DNA of 35,371 nucleotides. Source: an uncultured Clostridia bacterium (GTDB lineage Bacteria; Bacillota; Clostridia; Oscillospirales; Acutalibacteraceae). Both the position numbers and the translations under genes were made by a program. The stretch spans positions 1 through 35,371 of the forward strand of contig CAMMRL010000026.1 in assembly GCA_946499275.1 (NCBI GenBank), given 5' to 3'. Within the stretch, counting starts at the first letter, position 1; each line of letters opens with the position of its first letter. The notes under the pieces were generated by a model. That model searched no databases. It was given only the letters and a program-made list of their open reading frames with translations, and was not told the origin of the DNA. Positions 14,993 to 22,137 of the stretch are shown piece by piece.

Positions 14993-16024
14993 CTAGTATT
15001 CGATCCCTTCAAAGCATATCCTATTCGGCGCGGCACCGCCCAATGAAACAGGCAATGGCGCAAGGCTCAGGGCCGCCGCGTCCCCTAAATGCTCACCCAG
15101 TGCGGCGGGCAGGATTTGGCAGGCTTTGCGGGAGAGAGGCAAACTTTCCCGTTCGAGTACTTCCATCGCGGCGTCCCGCAACAGGGCGGTGCTGCGGGCG
15201 TAAATGCTGCCGATTACGATTGTCTCCGGGTTGAGCAGATCCACCAGCATAGCTAAGGCCCCACCCAGCTGGCGGCCGGAACAAGCGTAGACTTCCTTGG
15301 CCAGCGGGTCGCCCGCTTCCGCTGCTTCGGCGATTGATTTGGCGCTCAGGGTATCCAGATCCGTAAAGGAGGGGCAAAAGGACACCGCTTCCCCTCGCTG
15401 CATGGCTTCCAGCGCCATCGCGCGGCCGAGTTCGGCAATGCCGCCCCCGCTGCAGAACCCTTCCAGCGACCCGCTTTTCCCATACCCGACCGGCCGGTAA
15501 GGCGAGTCACCCGGTGCGCGGATATGGCCGATTTCCCCGGCCATACCGCTGCTCCCGGAATACAGCGCGCCGTTTAGGATCAGCCCGGCCCCGAATCCAG
15601 TGCCGAAGGTGAGGAAAACCATATTCCGACATCCGCGGCCCGCGCCGTACTTCCATTCAGCGAGGGCGCAGGCGTCCGCGTCGTTTTGCAGGGCGACTGG
15701 GATCCCGGTCCGTTCTTCCAAATAGGCTTTGATGGGCACCGCGTTCCAACCGGGGAGGTTGGGCGGGGAGAGGATCAGCCCCTTTTCGCTGTCCAGTGGC
15801 CCGCCACAGCTGATACCGATGCCTTGAATATCCCCCCTGTTTACGCCCGCCTTTTCCGCGGCGGTTTCCAGCAGCCGCAGTAGGAGGGCCAAGCCGTCCG
15901 CGCTGCCCGTACGGGGCGTGGGGGCTTTCTCCTTGCCGATCACCCGTATCGTATCCCCGTCAACCCGTGCCAACGTTACAGCGAGTTTTGTTCCGCCGAT
16001 GTCCCATCCTGCAATAAAAGCCAT
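14993..16024 (-). CDS. ROK-family sugar kinase lacking the zinc cysteines
   Basis: A 343-residue cytosolic ATP-dependent sugar kinase of the ROK family. The phosphate loop is DIGGTK (residues 8-13). The catalytic Asp is in QNDADACALAEW (Asp115). GEIGH (163-167) keeps the zinc-site histidine position. The usual CxCGxxGCxE zinc motif is replaced by VGYGKSGSLE (179-188): all three cysteines are gone, while the Glu that contacts sugar remains. ROK proteins with a DNA-binding domain are regulators; there is none here, so a kinase is likely. It lies 48 bases after the GH38 gene and is the last gene of the SIS-GH38-ROK operon. The product probably phosphorylates the sugar released by that enzyme. 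Sugar identity is unknown (mannose, glucose or a less common hexose). Confidence 0.87.
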   Translation of the reverse strand: MAFIAGWDIGGTKLAVTLARVDGDTIRVIGKEKAPTPRTGSADGLALLLRLLETAAEKAGVNRGDIQGIGISCGGPLDSEKGLILSPPNLPGWNAVPIKAYLEERTGIPVALQNDADACALAEWKYGAGRGCRNMVFLTFGTGFGAGLILNGALYSGSSGMAGEIGHIRAPGDSPYRPVGYGKSGSLEGFCSGGGIAELGRAMALEAMQRGEAVSFCPSFTDLDTLSAKSIAEAAEAGDPLAKEVYACSGRQLGGALAMLVDLLNPETIVIGSIYARSTALLRDAAMEVLERESLPLSRKACQILPAALGEHLGDAAALSLAPLPVSLGGAAPNRICFEGIEY

Positions 16025-16072
16025 ACGCGCCCTATCCTTTCCAAGCCGTTGCGTTCCGATTCAACGAAGGCT

Positions 16073-18550
16073 CTATCCCTTTTTCCCGTATTCTGTAAGC
16101 AGCACGTCCATCGGTTTCCCGCCGTCCTTCGGTAGCCGGAGCGTGCGGATTTGCTGTGGACGGAGGGAAACGGTAAAGGGCTGCGGGTACGAAGCAAGCT
16201 CCACGGTACATTCGGCGGCTTTTCCCGCCGTCTCCACCAGACGGATCACCGTGCCGTCTCCGTCCTCCGCCGCTTTCCACGCGGTGAGCAGGACGTTGTC
16301 CGCCGACAGTTTGATCCCGGCGTACACCGGCGGGAGTTCCCCACCGTGGTGGGTTTCGATCAACCCTTCCGGCATCCGGTTCAGCACTGCCGCCATCCGT
16401 ACCACCGGGGAAGGATCGTCCTGTCTGTACGGGGCCAGGGCGTAGTGGAAGATCTGTTCGCCCTGATCCATGTATTCCACCAAGTCGTCCCGTTCCCCGA
16501 AATGATCAGCGTAGATGGAGGAGCGGGCAATCATCATGCGCAAATCGTTCCCCTTTGCGCAAAAACTGTATTTCCCGTCGTTTAGTAGCGCCAAGCCATA
16601 GCCGTCCTCTCCGTAAACGCCCGCCCATTCGTGGGATGGCTCCTCCAACCCGTTCGCTTCCCTGGTAAAGAACCCGTAGGGCAGGGAATACGCGGCGCGG
16701 GGCGCGTCCAACTGCACTGGGAACGAGAGTTTCGCCACCTTCAGCGGTTCCTGCCAGTTCAGCAGGTAGCGCACATCCAAGGCGCGTCGGCCCGTAGACA
16801 GGGAGAAATCCTGCGTCAGGGTGGAAGAGCCGTACCGCGTGACCACCCGTAGGGCGGCGCGGACGGGGCCGTTTTCCAGCACCCGCAAGCTCGCTTCGGC
16901 GAATACGCCTACCTCCTTGTCAAAGGTGTAAACGCCATGCCCCCAGGTATCGGAATCCGCGTCGTCCATCACCAGCCCGCGGCCTATGGGGCCGCCCGCC
17001 AGTTCCCGGCCGGTTTCCTTGTCCAAAAAGCGGACGGCCGCGCCGGACGCCGGATCGAATTCCACCCGTAGGTATTCGTTTTCTAGGAACGTTTCCCCCG
17101 CCTGTACCGGCGAGGGCGCATTATTTTCAAACAGGCGGTCCTGATACAGATAGTAGGTGCGGTACCCCAGCGCAGGAAGCTCCGCCAAAAACAGCATGTT
17201 GTAATGATCCCAATGGTTGGTCTGCGGCCCGCGGATGGACTGCACCGGCACCGGACGGCCCTCTTCGTCGGTCACGCCGGTATTGGCTAGGTTCAGCGGC
17301 AGGGGGATCGTCACCGGGAAGGAATGGGGATTAAACACCACATACGGCCCGCCTTTCCCTTCCTTTTCCCACACTTTCCAATCGTTTTTCTGCGCCGGGG
17401 AACGGTCGAATATATCGGTGGTGCGGATGTTCCAGGACAGGCGCTGGGTAGCCAGCGCGGCGACGTCCCCCGCCGCCGTCCTTACGGTGGCCATGCCGTC
17501 GAGCGCTTCGTCGCAGGCTTCCCGGATGCAGCAGCCGGCCAGCACGTCGTGGAACTGGTTGAACAGCAGCCTTTCCCACGCCGCGCGGATCGCCGCCGTC
17601 TGGCTGGGGACGGACAACAAGGAAGCCGCGAGTTGGTCGTAAATTTCCGCCGCGCCCAAGGCGTTTTCCGTGCGCCGGTTTGCCGCCTTAATCCTTGCGT
17701 GGGCGGCGTAGCACCCGCTCGCATGGTGCTGCAGGTCGTCTTTGACCACCGGCAGCGTCCCGGTTAGCCCGGCTTTTTCCACCTCGTCAAAATACTGCCG
17801 GGTGGAGCCGAATTTTACCGACGGGTCGTCCGCGCACACGGCGGACAACAAGGTCAATTCCCGGATAGAAGGGCCGCCGCCGTGGTTGCCGACCCCGTAA
17901 TAGTGCTGGAAGGGAAGGGACTGTTCCTGCGCCATCTGCTGGATCACGTCCAGCTTGGCCAGGCAAGGGGCCTTCCCGTTGTCCGGGCAACCGTTCAGGC
18001 TGTGGTTATAGCCGAACACTGTACGGAAGGCGGTCACTCGGCTGCCGTCCGGCGACTCCCAGAGGAAGAGGTTGGGAAGCCCCTCCTTTTCCTCCTTTCC
18101 AGGCCGGGAGAATACGTAACAGTCAATCCCCGCTTCCCGGAGCAACTGCGGAAGCATCCCGTTGTGGCCGAACGAATCCACGTTGTAGCCGACCGTGACG
18201 GTGCGGCCGAACGTTTCCTGGAAATACCGCTGCGAATACAAAAGCTGGCGGGCGAACGCTTCTCCCGAGGGGATGTTGCAGTCGGGCTGTACCCACATGC
18301 CGCCCACGATGCTCCAGCGGCCTTCCTCCACCCGCTCCCGGATTTCCCGGAACATGCCCGGGTCGATTATTTCCACCCAGCGGTAATAGGAAGCGCAGGC
18401 GCAGGTAAAAATATAGTCGGGGAATTCCTTCATCCGGTCCAGGGCGGAACGGAAGGTGGACTTGATCTCCGACAGGCCTTCGCACCGCTTCCACAGCCAC
18501 ACCGGGTCGATGTGGGCGTTCCCAATCAGCGTTATCGTTTGTTTTTCCAT
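16073..18550 (-). CDS. Glycoside hydrolase family 38 alpha-mannosidase
   Basis: An 825-residue zinc-dependent retaining alpha-mannosidase (GH38). The metal ligands His13 and Asp15 are in NAHIDPVWLW. The nucleophile Asp125 is in NVDSFGHNG. The later block HHASGCYAAHARIK supplies another expected His. The central helical domain and C-terminal beta domains fill the remaining ~500 residues. There is no signal peptide, so it acts inside the cell on imported oligosaccharides or glycosides. ATG 18550 follows GAAAGGAG. The open extension to 18694 overlaps the SIS gene and is rejected. It is 16 bases after the SIS stop codon, which indicates tight co-transcription. No transporter gene is present beside it. 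Confidence 0.93.
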   Translation of the reverse strand: MEKQTITLIGNAHIDPVWLWKRCEGLSEIKSTFRSALDRMKEFPDYIFTCACASYYRWVEIIDPGMFREIRERVEEGRWSIVGGMWVQPDCNIPSGEAFARQLLYSQRYFQETFGRTVTVGYNVDSFGHNGMLPQLLREAGIDCYVFSRPGKEEKEGLPNLFLWESPDGSRVTAFRTVFGYNHSLNGCPDNGKAPCLAKLDVIQQMAQEQSLPFQHYYGVGNHGGGPSIRELTLLSAVCADDPSVKFGSTRQYFDEVEKAGLTGTLPVVKDDLQHHASGCYAAHARIKAANRRTENALGAAEIYDQLAASLLSVPSQTAAIRAAWERLLFNQFHDVLAGCCIREACDEALDGMATVRTAAGDVAALATQRLSWNIRTTDIFDRSPAQKNDWKVWEKEGKGGPYVVFNPHSFPVTIPLPLNLANTGVTDEEGRPVPVQSIRGPQTNHWDHYNMLFLAELPALGYRTYYLYQDRLFENNAPSPVQAGETFLENEYLRVEFDPASGAAVRFLDKETGRELAGGPIGRGLVMDDADSDTWGHGVYTFDKEVGVFAEASLRVLENGPVRAALRVVTRYGSSTLTQDFSLSTGRRALDVRYLLNWQEPLKVAKLSFPVQLDAPRAAYSLPYGFFTREANGLEEPSHEWAGVYGEDGYGLALLNDGKYSFCAKGNDLRMMIARSSIYADHFGERDDLVEYMDQGEQIFHYALAPYRQDDPSPVVRMAAVLNRMPEGLIETHHGGELPPVYAGIKLSADNVLLTAWKAAEDGDGTVIRLVETAGKAAECTVELASYPQPFTVSLRPQQIRTLRLPKDGGKPMDVLLTEYGKKG

Positions 18551-18566
18551 AAAGGGCTCCTTTCGG

Positions 18567-19214
18567 TTAGAGGTCTCCGAAAAATTCTTGTTCCAGCATG
18601 GCGCAAAGGGCGTGATATACCGGCAGATGCAGTTCCTGGATCCGGAAGGTTTCGCTTTCCGGCACCCGGATCGCCACGTCGCAGTGCTGGGCAAGCCATC
18701 CGCCCTTCACTCCGGTCAGCCCGATTGTTTTCAGCCCGGCTGCCCGTGCCGTCTGCACCGCGAAACGGACGTTTTCCGCATTGCCGGAGGTGGAGATCCC
18801 CAGCAAAACGTCGCCGGGCCGTCCATATCCGTATACCTGCTGCGCATAGACCAAGGCGGGGTCCACATCGTTGGCAAAGGCGGTGCTCAGCGGGATGTGC
18901 CCGGTCAGATCGATACAAGGGAGCGCCCCCTGCAAGCTTTGGGCCAGGCGTTCGCCGTCCTCCCCCTGTGTGTAGAGACGTTCCCGCATCGGCGCGGGGA
19001 CGGGACGGCGGAGAAGGAAGCCCTTCATCAGCTCCCCGGCGATATGCCCACAGTCGGCGGCGCTGCCCCCGTTGCCGCACAGCAGAAGCTTTCCGCCGGA
19101 GCGGAAAGCGGCGCATAGCAGCCGAAAGGCCGCGTCGATGTCGGGCTTGCATTCGGCGAGAGAAGGGTGCTCGTGGACAAGCATATCCAAAACGGCAGGG
19201 GATGCGGACGGCAT
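18567..19214 (-). CDS. SIS-domain phosphosugar isomerase, GmhA-like
   Basis: A 215-residue single SIS-domain protein. LLCGNGGSAADCGHIAGEL (about residues 44-62) and LLGISTSGNAENV (about 137-149) are the two phosphosugar-binding blocks, and the pattern matches the phosphoheptose isomerase GmhA branch. In this operon, followed by GH38 and ROK genes and with no heptose pathway, a ketose/aldose phosphate isomerisation in sugar breakdown is more likely than lipopolysaccharide heptose synthesis; this is inference. ATG 19214 follows AGAAAGGAAG. It is the first gene of the operon. No convincing minus-strand promoter was identified upstream. Confidence 0.85.
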   Translation of the reverse strand: MPSASPAVLDMLVHEHPSLAECKPDIDAAFRLLCAAFRSGGKLLLCGNGGSAADCGHIAGELMKGFLLRRPVPAPMRERLYTQGEDGERLAQSLQGALPCIDLTGHIPLSTAFANDVDPALVYAQQVYGYGRPGDVLLGISTSGNAENVRFAVQTARAAGLKTIGLTGVKGGWLAQHCDVAIRVPESETFRIQELHLPVYHALCAMLEQEFFGDL

Positions 19215-19406
19215 AAGGCATTCTTCCTTTCTTTTTTAAGCCGGAAGGTTTGGGGGCATAATGGCCTTTGGTGGGCTCATAGAAATATATAGCGATCAGA
19301 GAATGGGTGTGCCCCGCCTGTCAGCAAACGGGGCATGGACAGAAAATTCGTTTTAAGTATATCGGCTACCGCGCAAGAAATCAATGGGGATTGTATATTT
19401 GGCGGT

Positions 19407-19435
19407 TCGACTTTTCATTCTCTTTATGGTACAAT
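19407..19435 (+). promoter_or_regulatory. Predicted upstream promoter P1 of the membrane protein/kinase pair
   Basis: -35-like TCGACT (19407-19412), a 17-base spacer, and the extended -10 TGGTACAAT (19427-19435). It lies about 165 bases before the start codon. Confidence 0.4.
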
Positions 19436-19519
19436 AAGCGAAGCGCGGCCTTTGAGATGTCCCATCTTTCGAGGATCCCCCCTTTGAAGCTTGCGTCATG
19501 CGCAAACTCCGACGCTTTG

Positions 19520-19528
19520 TGGTATAAT
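19520..19528 (+). promoter_or_regulatory. Predicted proximal promoter P2 (extended -10)
   Basis: TGGTATAAT at 19520-19528: TGn plus a perfect TATAAT. No good -35 is visible, which is tolerated for extended -10 promoters. The start codon is 71 bases downstream. Confidence 0.55.
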
Positions 19529-19598
19529 AAGTTCCGGTCGTCTTTCATGAAAAATCAGTACATGGCTCTCTGCCGAGGAGCGGAAAGGATCATCGCAT

Positions 19599-20270
19599 AT
19601 GGAAAAACCTCGCTATACCACCGCATGGCGGGTAACCGCCGTGCTTTATGTGATCGCCAGCTTTGCAACCGGCGGTTATGTGCTGCTTACCGGCGGGCCG
19701 GCGGCCCGCGGCGCCGGCGGGTTCGCAGGCGCCCTGTTTTTGCTGGTATTCCCCCTCCTCCGGCGGATATTCCGGCTGAAAAAGGTCCCTCTCATGGATG
19801 CGGTGCTGACGGTCTTCCTTTTCCTGGCTTTTGACCTGGGAACGGTGCTGGGGCTTTACAGCTATATCTGGTGGATGGATTTGGCGGCCCATGGCCTGAG
19901 CGGCTTTTTGTTTACCATGGTGGGCCTGTGCCTGTATTGGATGATTCGGGAGGAGAAACGGGCCCCGATGGGGAAGGATGCGCTTGCCGCCGCCAGCTAT
20001 GCCTTTTTCTTCTCTTCTTTCATTGCGGCGTTGTGGGAAATCTTTGAATACGTCGCCTTTCTTGTGACCGGGCACGATTCGCAGAACGTCGCCGCCACCG
20101 GCGTGGGAGATACCATGGAGGATATCATGATCTGCCTGGCCGGCTCGCTGGTTATGGCGGCGCTTATTTATCTTCACCTGAAGGGAAAGCACCGTTCGTT
20201 CCTCCTTCTGCCGGCGGAAGAGTTCTACCGCGCCAATTACGGCCTGGAGAGGGATGGGGGACGCGGATGA
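19599..20270 (+). CDS. Integral membrane protein, DUF2238 (YjdF)-like
   Basis: A 223-residue protein with six or so hydrophobic helices. The conserved-looking polar residues lie inside or next to the helices: WWMDLAAHGLSGFLF (about 90-104), ALWEIFEY (about 146-153) and GVGDTMEDIM (about 168-177). This Asp/His/Glu/Asp pattern resembles the DUF2238/YjdF family, whose function is unknown. The acidic and His residues could form a metal or hydrolytic site facing the membrane. ATG 19599 follows GGAAAGGAT. The stop overlaps the start of the kinase gene by four bases (ATGA), so the two are translationally coupled. Confidence 0.68.
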   Translation: MEKPRYTTAWRVTAVLYVIASFATGGYVLLTGGPAARGAGGFAGALFLLVFPLLRRIFRLKKVPLMDAVLTVFLFLAFDLGTVLGLYSYIWWMDLAAHGLSGFLFTMVGLCLYWMIREEKRAPMGKDALAAASYAFFFSSFIAALWEIFEYVAFLVTGHDSQNVAATGVGDTMEDIMICLAGSLVMAALIYLHLKGKHRSFLLLPAEEFYRANYGLERDGGRG

Positions 20271-20800
20271 AAACCGTGCTGATGGTCGGCGGCCCGATGG
20301 GTGTGGGCAAAACCGCAGCCTGCCGGCAGCTTAAGGGGAAGCTGGACGGCTGCGTTTTCCTGGACGGGGACTGGTGCTGGGATATCCATCCCTTTCAGGC
20401 GGATGAGGAAAACAGGGCCATGGTCATGGACAACATCGTTTTCCTGCTCCGCCGTTTTTTGCAGAATCCGCAGATACATACCGTGATCTTCTGCTGGGTG
20501 CTGCATAAGGATTCCATCTATGAACAGATCCTAACCCGCCTTTTCGAGGACGGCGCGCTGCCGGCGGAGGAGGTGCGGGTAGTGAAGGTTTCCCTGGTCT
20601 GCGGGGAAAAAACGCTGCGCGAACGGCTCAGCCGGGATATTGCCGCGGGGATCCGCATGCCCGATGTGATCGGCAGGAGCCTGGAACGCCTGCCGTTGTA
20701 CGCGGGGCTGGACACGGAAAAGCTAGTGACCGACGGGCTCACAGCCGAACAGGTTGCTGGCCGCTTGCAGCGCCTACTTGCAGAGGAAAGCAGGCCGTAG
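20267..20800 (+). CDS. P-loop (AAA/zeta-like) small-molecule kinase
   Basis: A 177-residue cytosolic P-loop protein. Walker A is GPMGVGKTAA (about residues 9-18). LDGDWCWDIHPF (about 33-44) resembles the substrate Asp region of nucleoside, gluconate or shikimate-type kinases. Arg-rich helices (RERLSRDI) may form the lid. The exact substrate cannot be told; annotation as AAA-family ATPase or putative nucleotide kinase is typical for such proteins. It is coupled to the upstream membrane protein by an ATGA overlap, so the two may act on one pathway. A strong bidirectional terminator lies about 175 bases after the stop. Confidence 0.75.
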   Translation: MKTVLMVGGPMGVGKTAACRQLKGKLDGCVFLDGDWCWDIHPFQADEENRAMVMDNIVFLLRRFLQNPQIHTVIFCWVLHKDSIYEQILTRLFEDGALPAEEVRVVKVSLVCGEKTLRERLSRDIAAGIRMPDVIGRSLERLPLYAGLDTEKLVTDGLTAEQVAGRLQRLLAEESRP

Positions 20801-20975
20801 ACATCGGCAAAATGGGTACAGATATGATGTTGGCGGGTCTATGCGGGACGCATGGGAGGAGAGGGCCGGCATATCACCCGCCCTGCCTCCTGTCTGCGGC
20901 TCCGCTTTTCAGCCGTTGGTTTTGGCGAATACCTGCTTACCTCTATATTCAAGCAGTGAAGAAAGCCATTATAAA

Positions 20976-21010
20976 AAGAGGGGGATACGATGCCATCGTA
21001 TCCCCCTCTT
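20976..21010. terminator. Bidirectional terminator between kinase and RNHCP genes
   Basis: Perfect 15-bp stem (20976-20990 with 20996-21010) and a 5-base loop, with an A-run on the left edge and GATTT on the right. It lies just beyond the RNHCP stop and serves both convergent transcripts. Confidence 0.85.
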
Positions 21011-21019
21011 GATTTGTCG

Positions 21020-21445
21020 TTACTTAATCGATCCTTCTCCGCCCATTAAGCTTGTCATCTCCTCGATCTTTTCGATAGGAAAGGGCGGAAGCGCAACAGG
21101 CTTCATCGCCAGCGACATCAGCTTCATCGGGTTGTCGTCGGCCGCGATACGGTTCGAACTCAGTTTCCCGCAGATACGGCAACGATGAATAATCGCCCAC
21201 TCGCCGTTTTTCCGAACCCATACCGCAATGGGATCCATGACGCCGCCGCAATCGGCCGCTCGGTCCCCGGGTTCCTCGTCCAGATGCTGGCTGCACAGGC
21301 AATTGGGGCAGTGGTTTCTATGGTCGCTGCCCGCCCCCGCCGGGACCACCGTTCTTCCGCAGCCTTTGCATTGAAAGACGTCGTCGCACGGATGTGTCTT
21401 GTAATAACCCTTTTCAAAGGATCGTTTTACCTTTTCCCGCTTCAT
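21020..21445 (-). CDS. RNHCP-domain zinc-ribbon protein
   Basis: A 141-residue protein with the signature RNHCP in SDHRNHCPNCLCS (about residues 40-52), which names the RNHCP family (PF12647). Paired cysteines occur through the protein (CKGCGR, CPNCLC, CGG, CRICGK), consistent with two zinc-ribbon-like sites. The molecular role of the family is not established; RNA or nucleic acid binding is a common guess from zinc ribbons. ATG 21445 follows TAGGAGG at 9 bases. The 165-base leader can form two competing hairpins, one hiding that ribosome site (see 21455-21513). It has its own promoter at 21617-21645. Confidence 0.88.
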   Translation of the reverse strand: MKREKVKRSFEKGYYKTHPCDDVFQCKGCGRTVVPAGAGSDHRNHCPNCLCSQHLDEEPGDRAADCGGVMDPIAVWVRKNGEWAIIHRCRICGKLSSNRIAADDNPMKLMSLAMKPVALPPFPIEKIEEMTSLMGGEGSIK

Positions 21446-21454
21446 GAGAAGCTG

Positions 21455-21513
21455 CCTCCTAAAAGTATACTCTTTTGGGAGGTCTGTGTTGTGTTGTTTT
21501 ACGCAAACCTCCC
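21455..21513 (-). promoter_or_regulatory. Candidate translational switch in the RNHCP leader
   Basis: Read on the minus strand, GGGAGGTTT (21513-21505) can pair with AGACCTCCC (21485-21477) as a 9-bp hairpin. The same CCTCC (21482-21478) can instead pair with the Shine-Dalgarno GGAGG (21459-21455). That alternative extends through AAAAG/CTTTT around a 6-base loop. The two structures share the CCTCC strand and exclude each other. The ligand or signal is unknown. Confidence 0.5.
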
Positions 21514-21616
21514 GGTCAGCACGCAGTCTCCCTGCGGTTGTTTACTTCCATACAGCATCCCTTTCCATGTTAAACGATTTGCCGCGCGGCTGGATTTGCC
21601 GCTGTGGCACAGCGCC

Positions 21617-21645
21617 AGTATAGCATAATCTCTTTTTCGCTGCAA
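21617..21645 (-). promoter_or_regulatory. Predicted promoter of the RNHCP gene
   Basis: On the minus strand, -35 TTGCAG (21645-21640), a 17-base spacer, and extended -10 TGCTATACT (core 21622-21617). This predicts a 5' leader of about 165 bases. Confidence 0.65.
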
Positions 21646-21699
21646 GCCGGCACTGTTGTGTTGACGCCATAAAATTTGCGGCGTTTAGGCGGTCTTTTC

Positions 21700-22092
21700 C
21701 TATTCCGGCGTTTCCATCGCGTCCATGTCCCGGGTGGCGACGATGTCCGCACCGGTACCCAGCGCGTTTTTCACCAGGATATCGCCGATATGCACCGGCG
21801 CAGCCGCCGTCACCGTATCCAGCAGGCGGATCAGGTCGCGTAGCCGTTCCTTGGGGACGGCGCGGCTGGTCTTGACCGGCAGGCGGGTTAAAGCCGCCCC
21901 GGTCAGCCGCACGGTGCTGGTCAGTACCCGCTGGGGGGCCGTCATTTCCTGCCGGGCGTACGTTTCTCCACGCGGGCAGGCGTTGCCGGTTACATGGATT
22001 TCCTCCGGCAAGGGCGCGTCCCCGTCCGGCAGGGTGAGGGTCATCCGGCATCCGCGCGGGCAGACGATGCAGACAAGTGGTTTTTCGGTCAT
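21700..22092 (-). CDS. DUF1667 protein, partner of the GlpA-like oxidoreductase
   Basis: A 130-residue protein with four N-terminal cysteines: Cys8, Cys11 and Cys15 in CIVCPRGC, and Cys39 in GNACPRGETYA. This pattern is typical of DUF1667 (PF07892) and suggests an iron-sulfur or zinc site. The family is regularly the third gene after a GlpA-type dehydrogenase and an FAD/NAD oxidoreductase, exactly as here, so it is probably the small electron-transfer subunit of that complex (inference). The product ends with a hydrophilic tail. Confidence 0.87.
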   Translation of the reverse strand: MTEKPLVCIVCPRGCRMTLTLPDGDAPLPEEIHVTGNACPRGETYARQEMTAPQRVLTSTVRLTGAALTRLPVKTSRAVPKERLRDLIRLLDTVTAAAPVHIGDILVKNALGTGADIVATRDMDAMETPE

Positions 22093-22137
22093 ACGAATCG
22101 TATCCTTTCCGAATAGGTTCCCGGTTTGCTTCGGGGG

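Larger units (their letters stand above)
19215..19598. other. Divergent intergenic region, SIS operon / membrane protein gene
   Basis: 384 bases, AT-richer than the neighbouring genes. It holds two plus-strand extended -10 promoters (listed separately) and an apparent mix of short AT-rich blocks. No protein or RNA gene was recognised. Confidence 0.5.

Noticed and set aside
18551-18694. N-terminal extension of the GH38 protein
   Set aside because: It overlaps the SIS coding region, and the strong ribosome site GAAAGGAG precedes ATG 18550.
17882-19216. 444-codon plus-strand frame over GH38 and SIS genes
   Set aside because: It spans two convincing genes on the other strand and is Arg/Pro-rich without domains.
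20832-20882. Inverted repeat GGCGGGT/ACCCGCC after the kinase gene
   Set aside because: 7-bp arms with a 37-base loop and no T-run; expected by chance in GC-rich DNA.
21542-21580. Short ORF (8 codons, ATG at 21571) in the RNHCP leader on the minus strand
   Set aside because: Very short and lacking a good ribosome site; possibly incidental, though it lies upstream of the switch hairpins.
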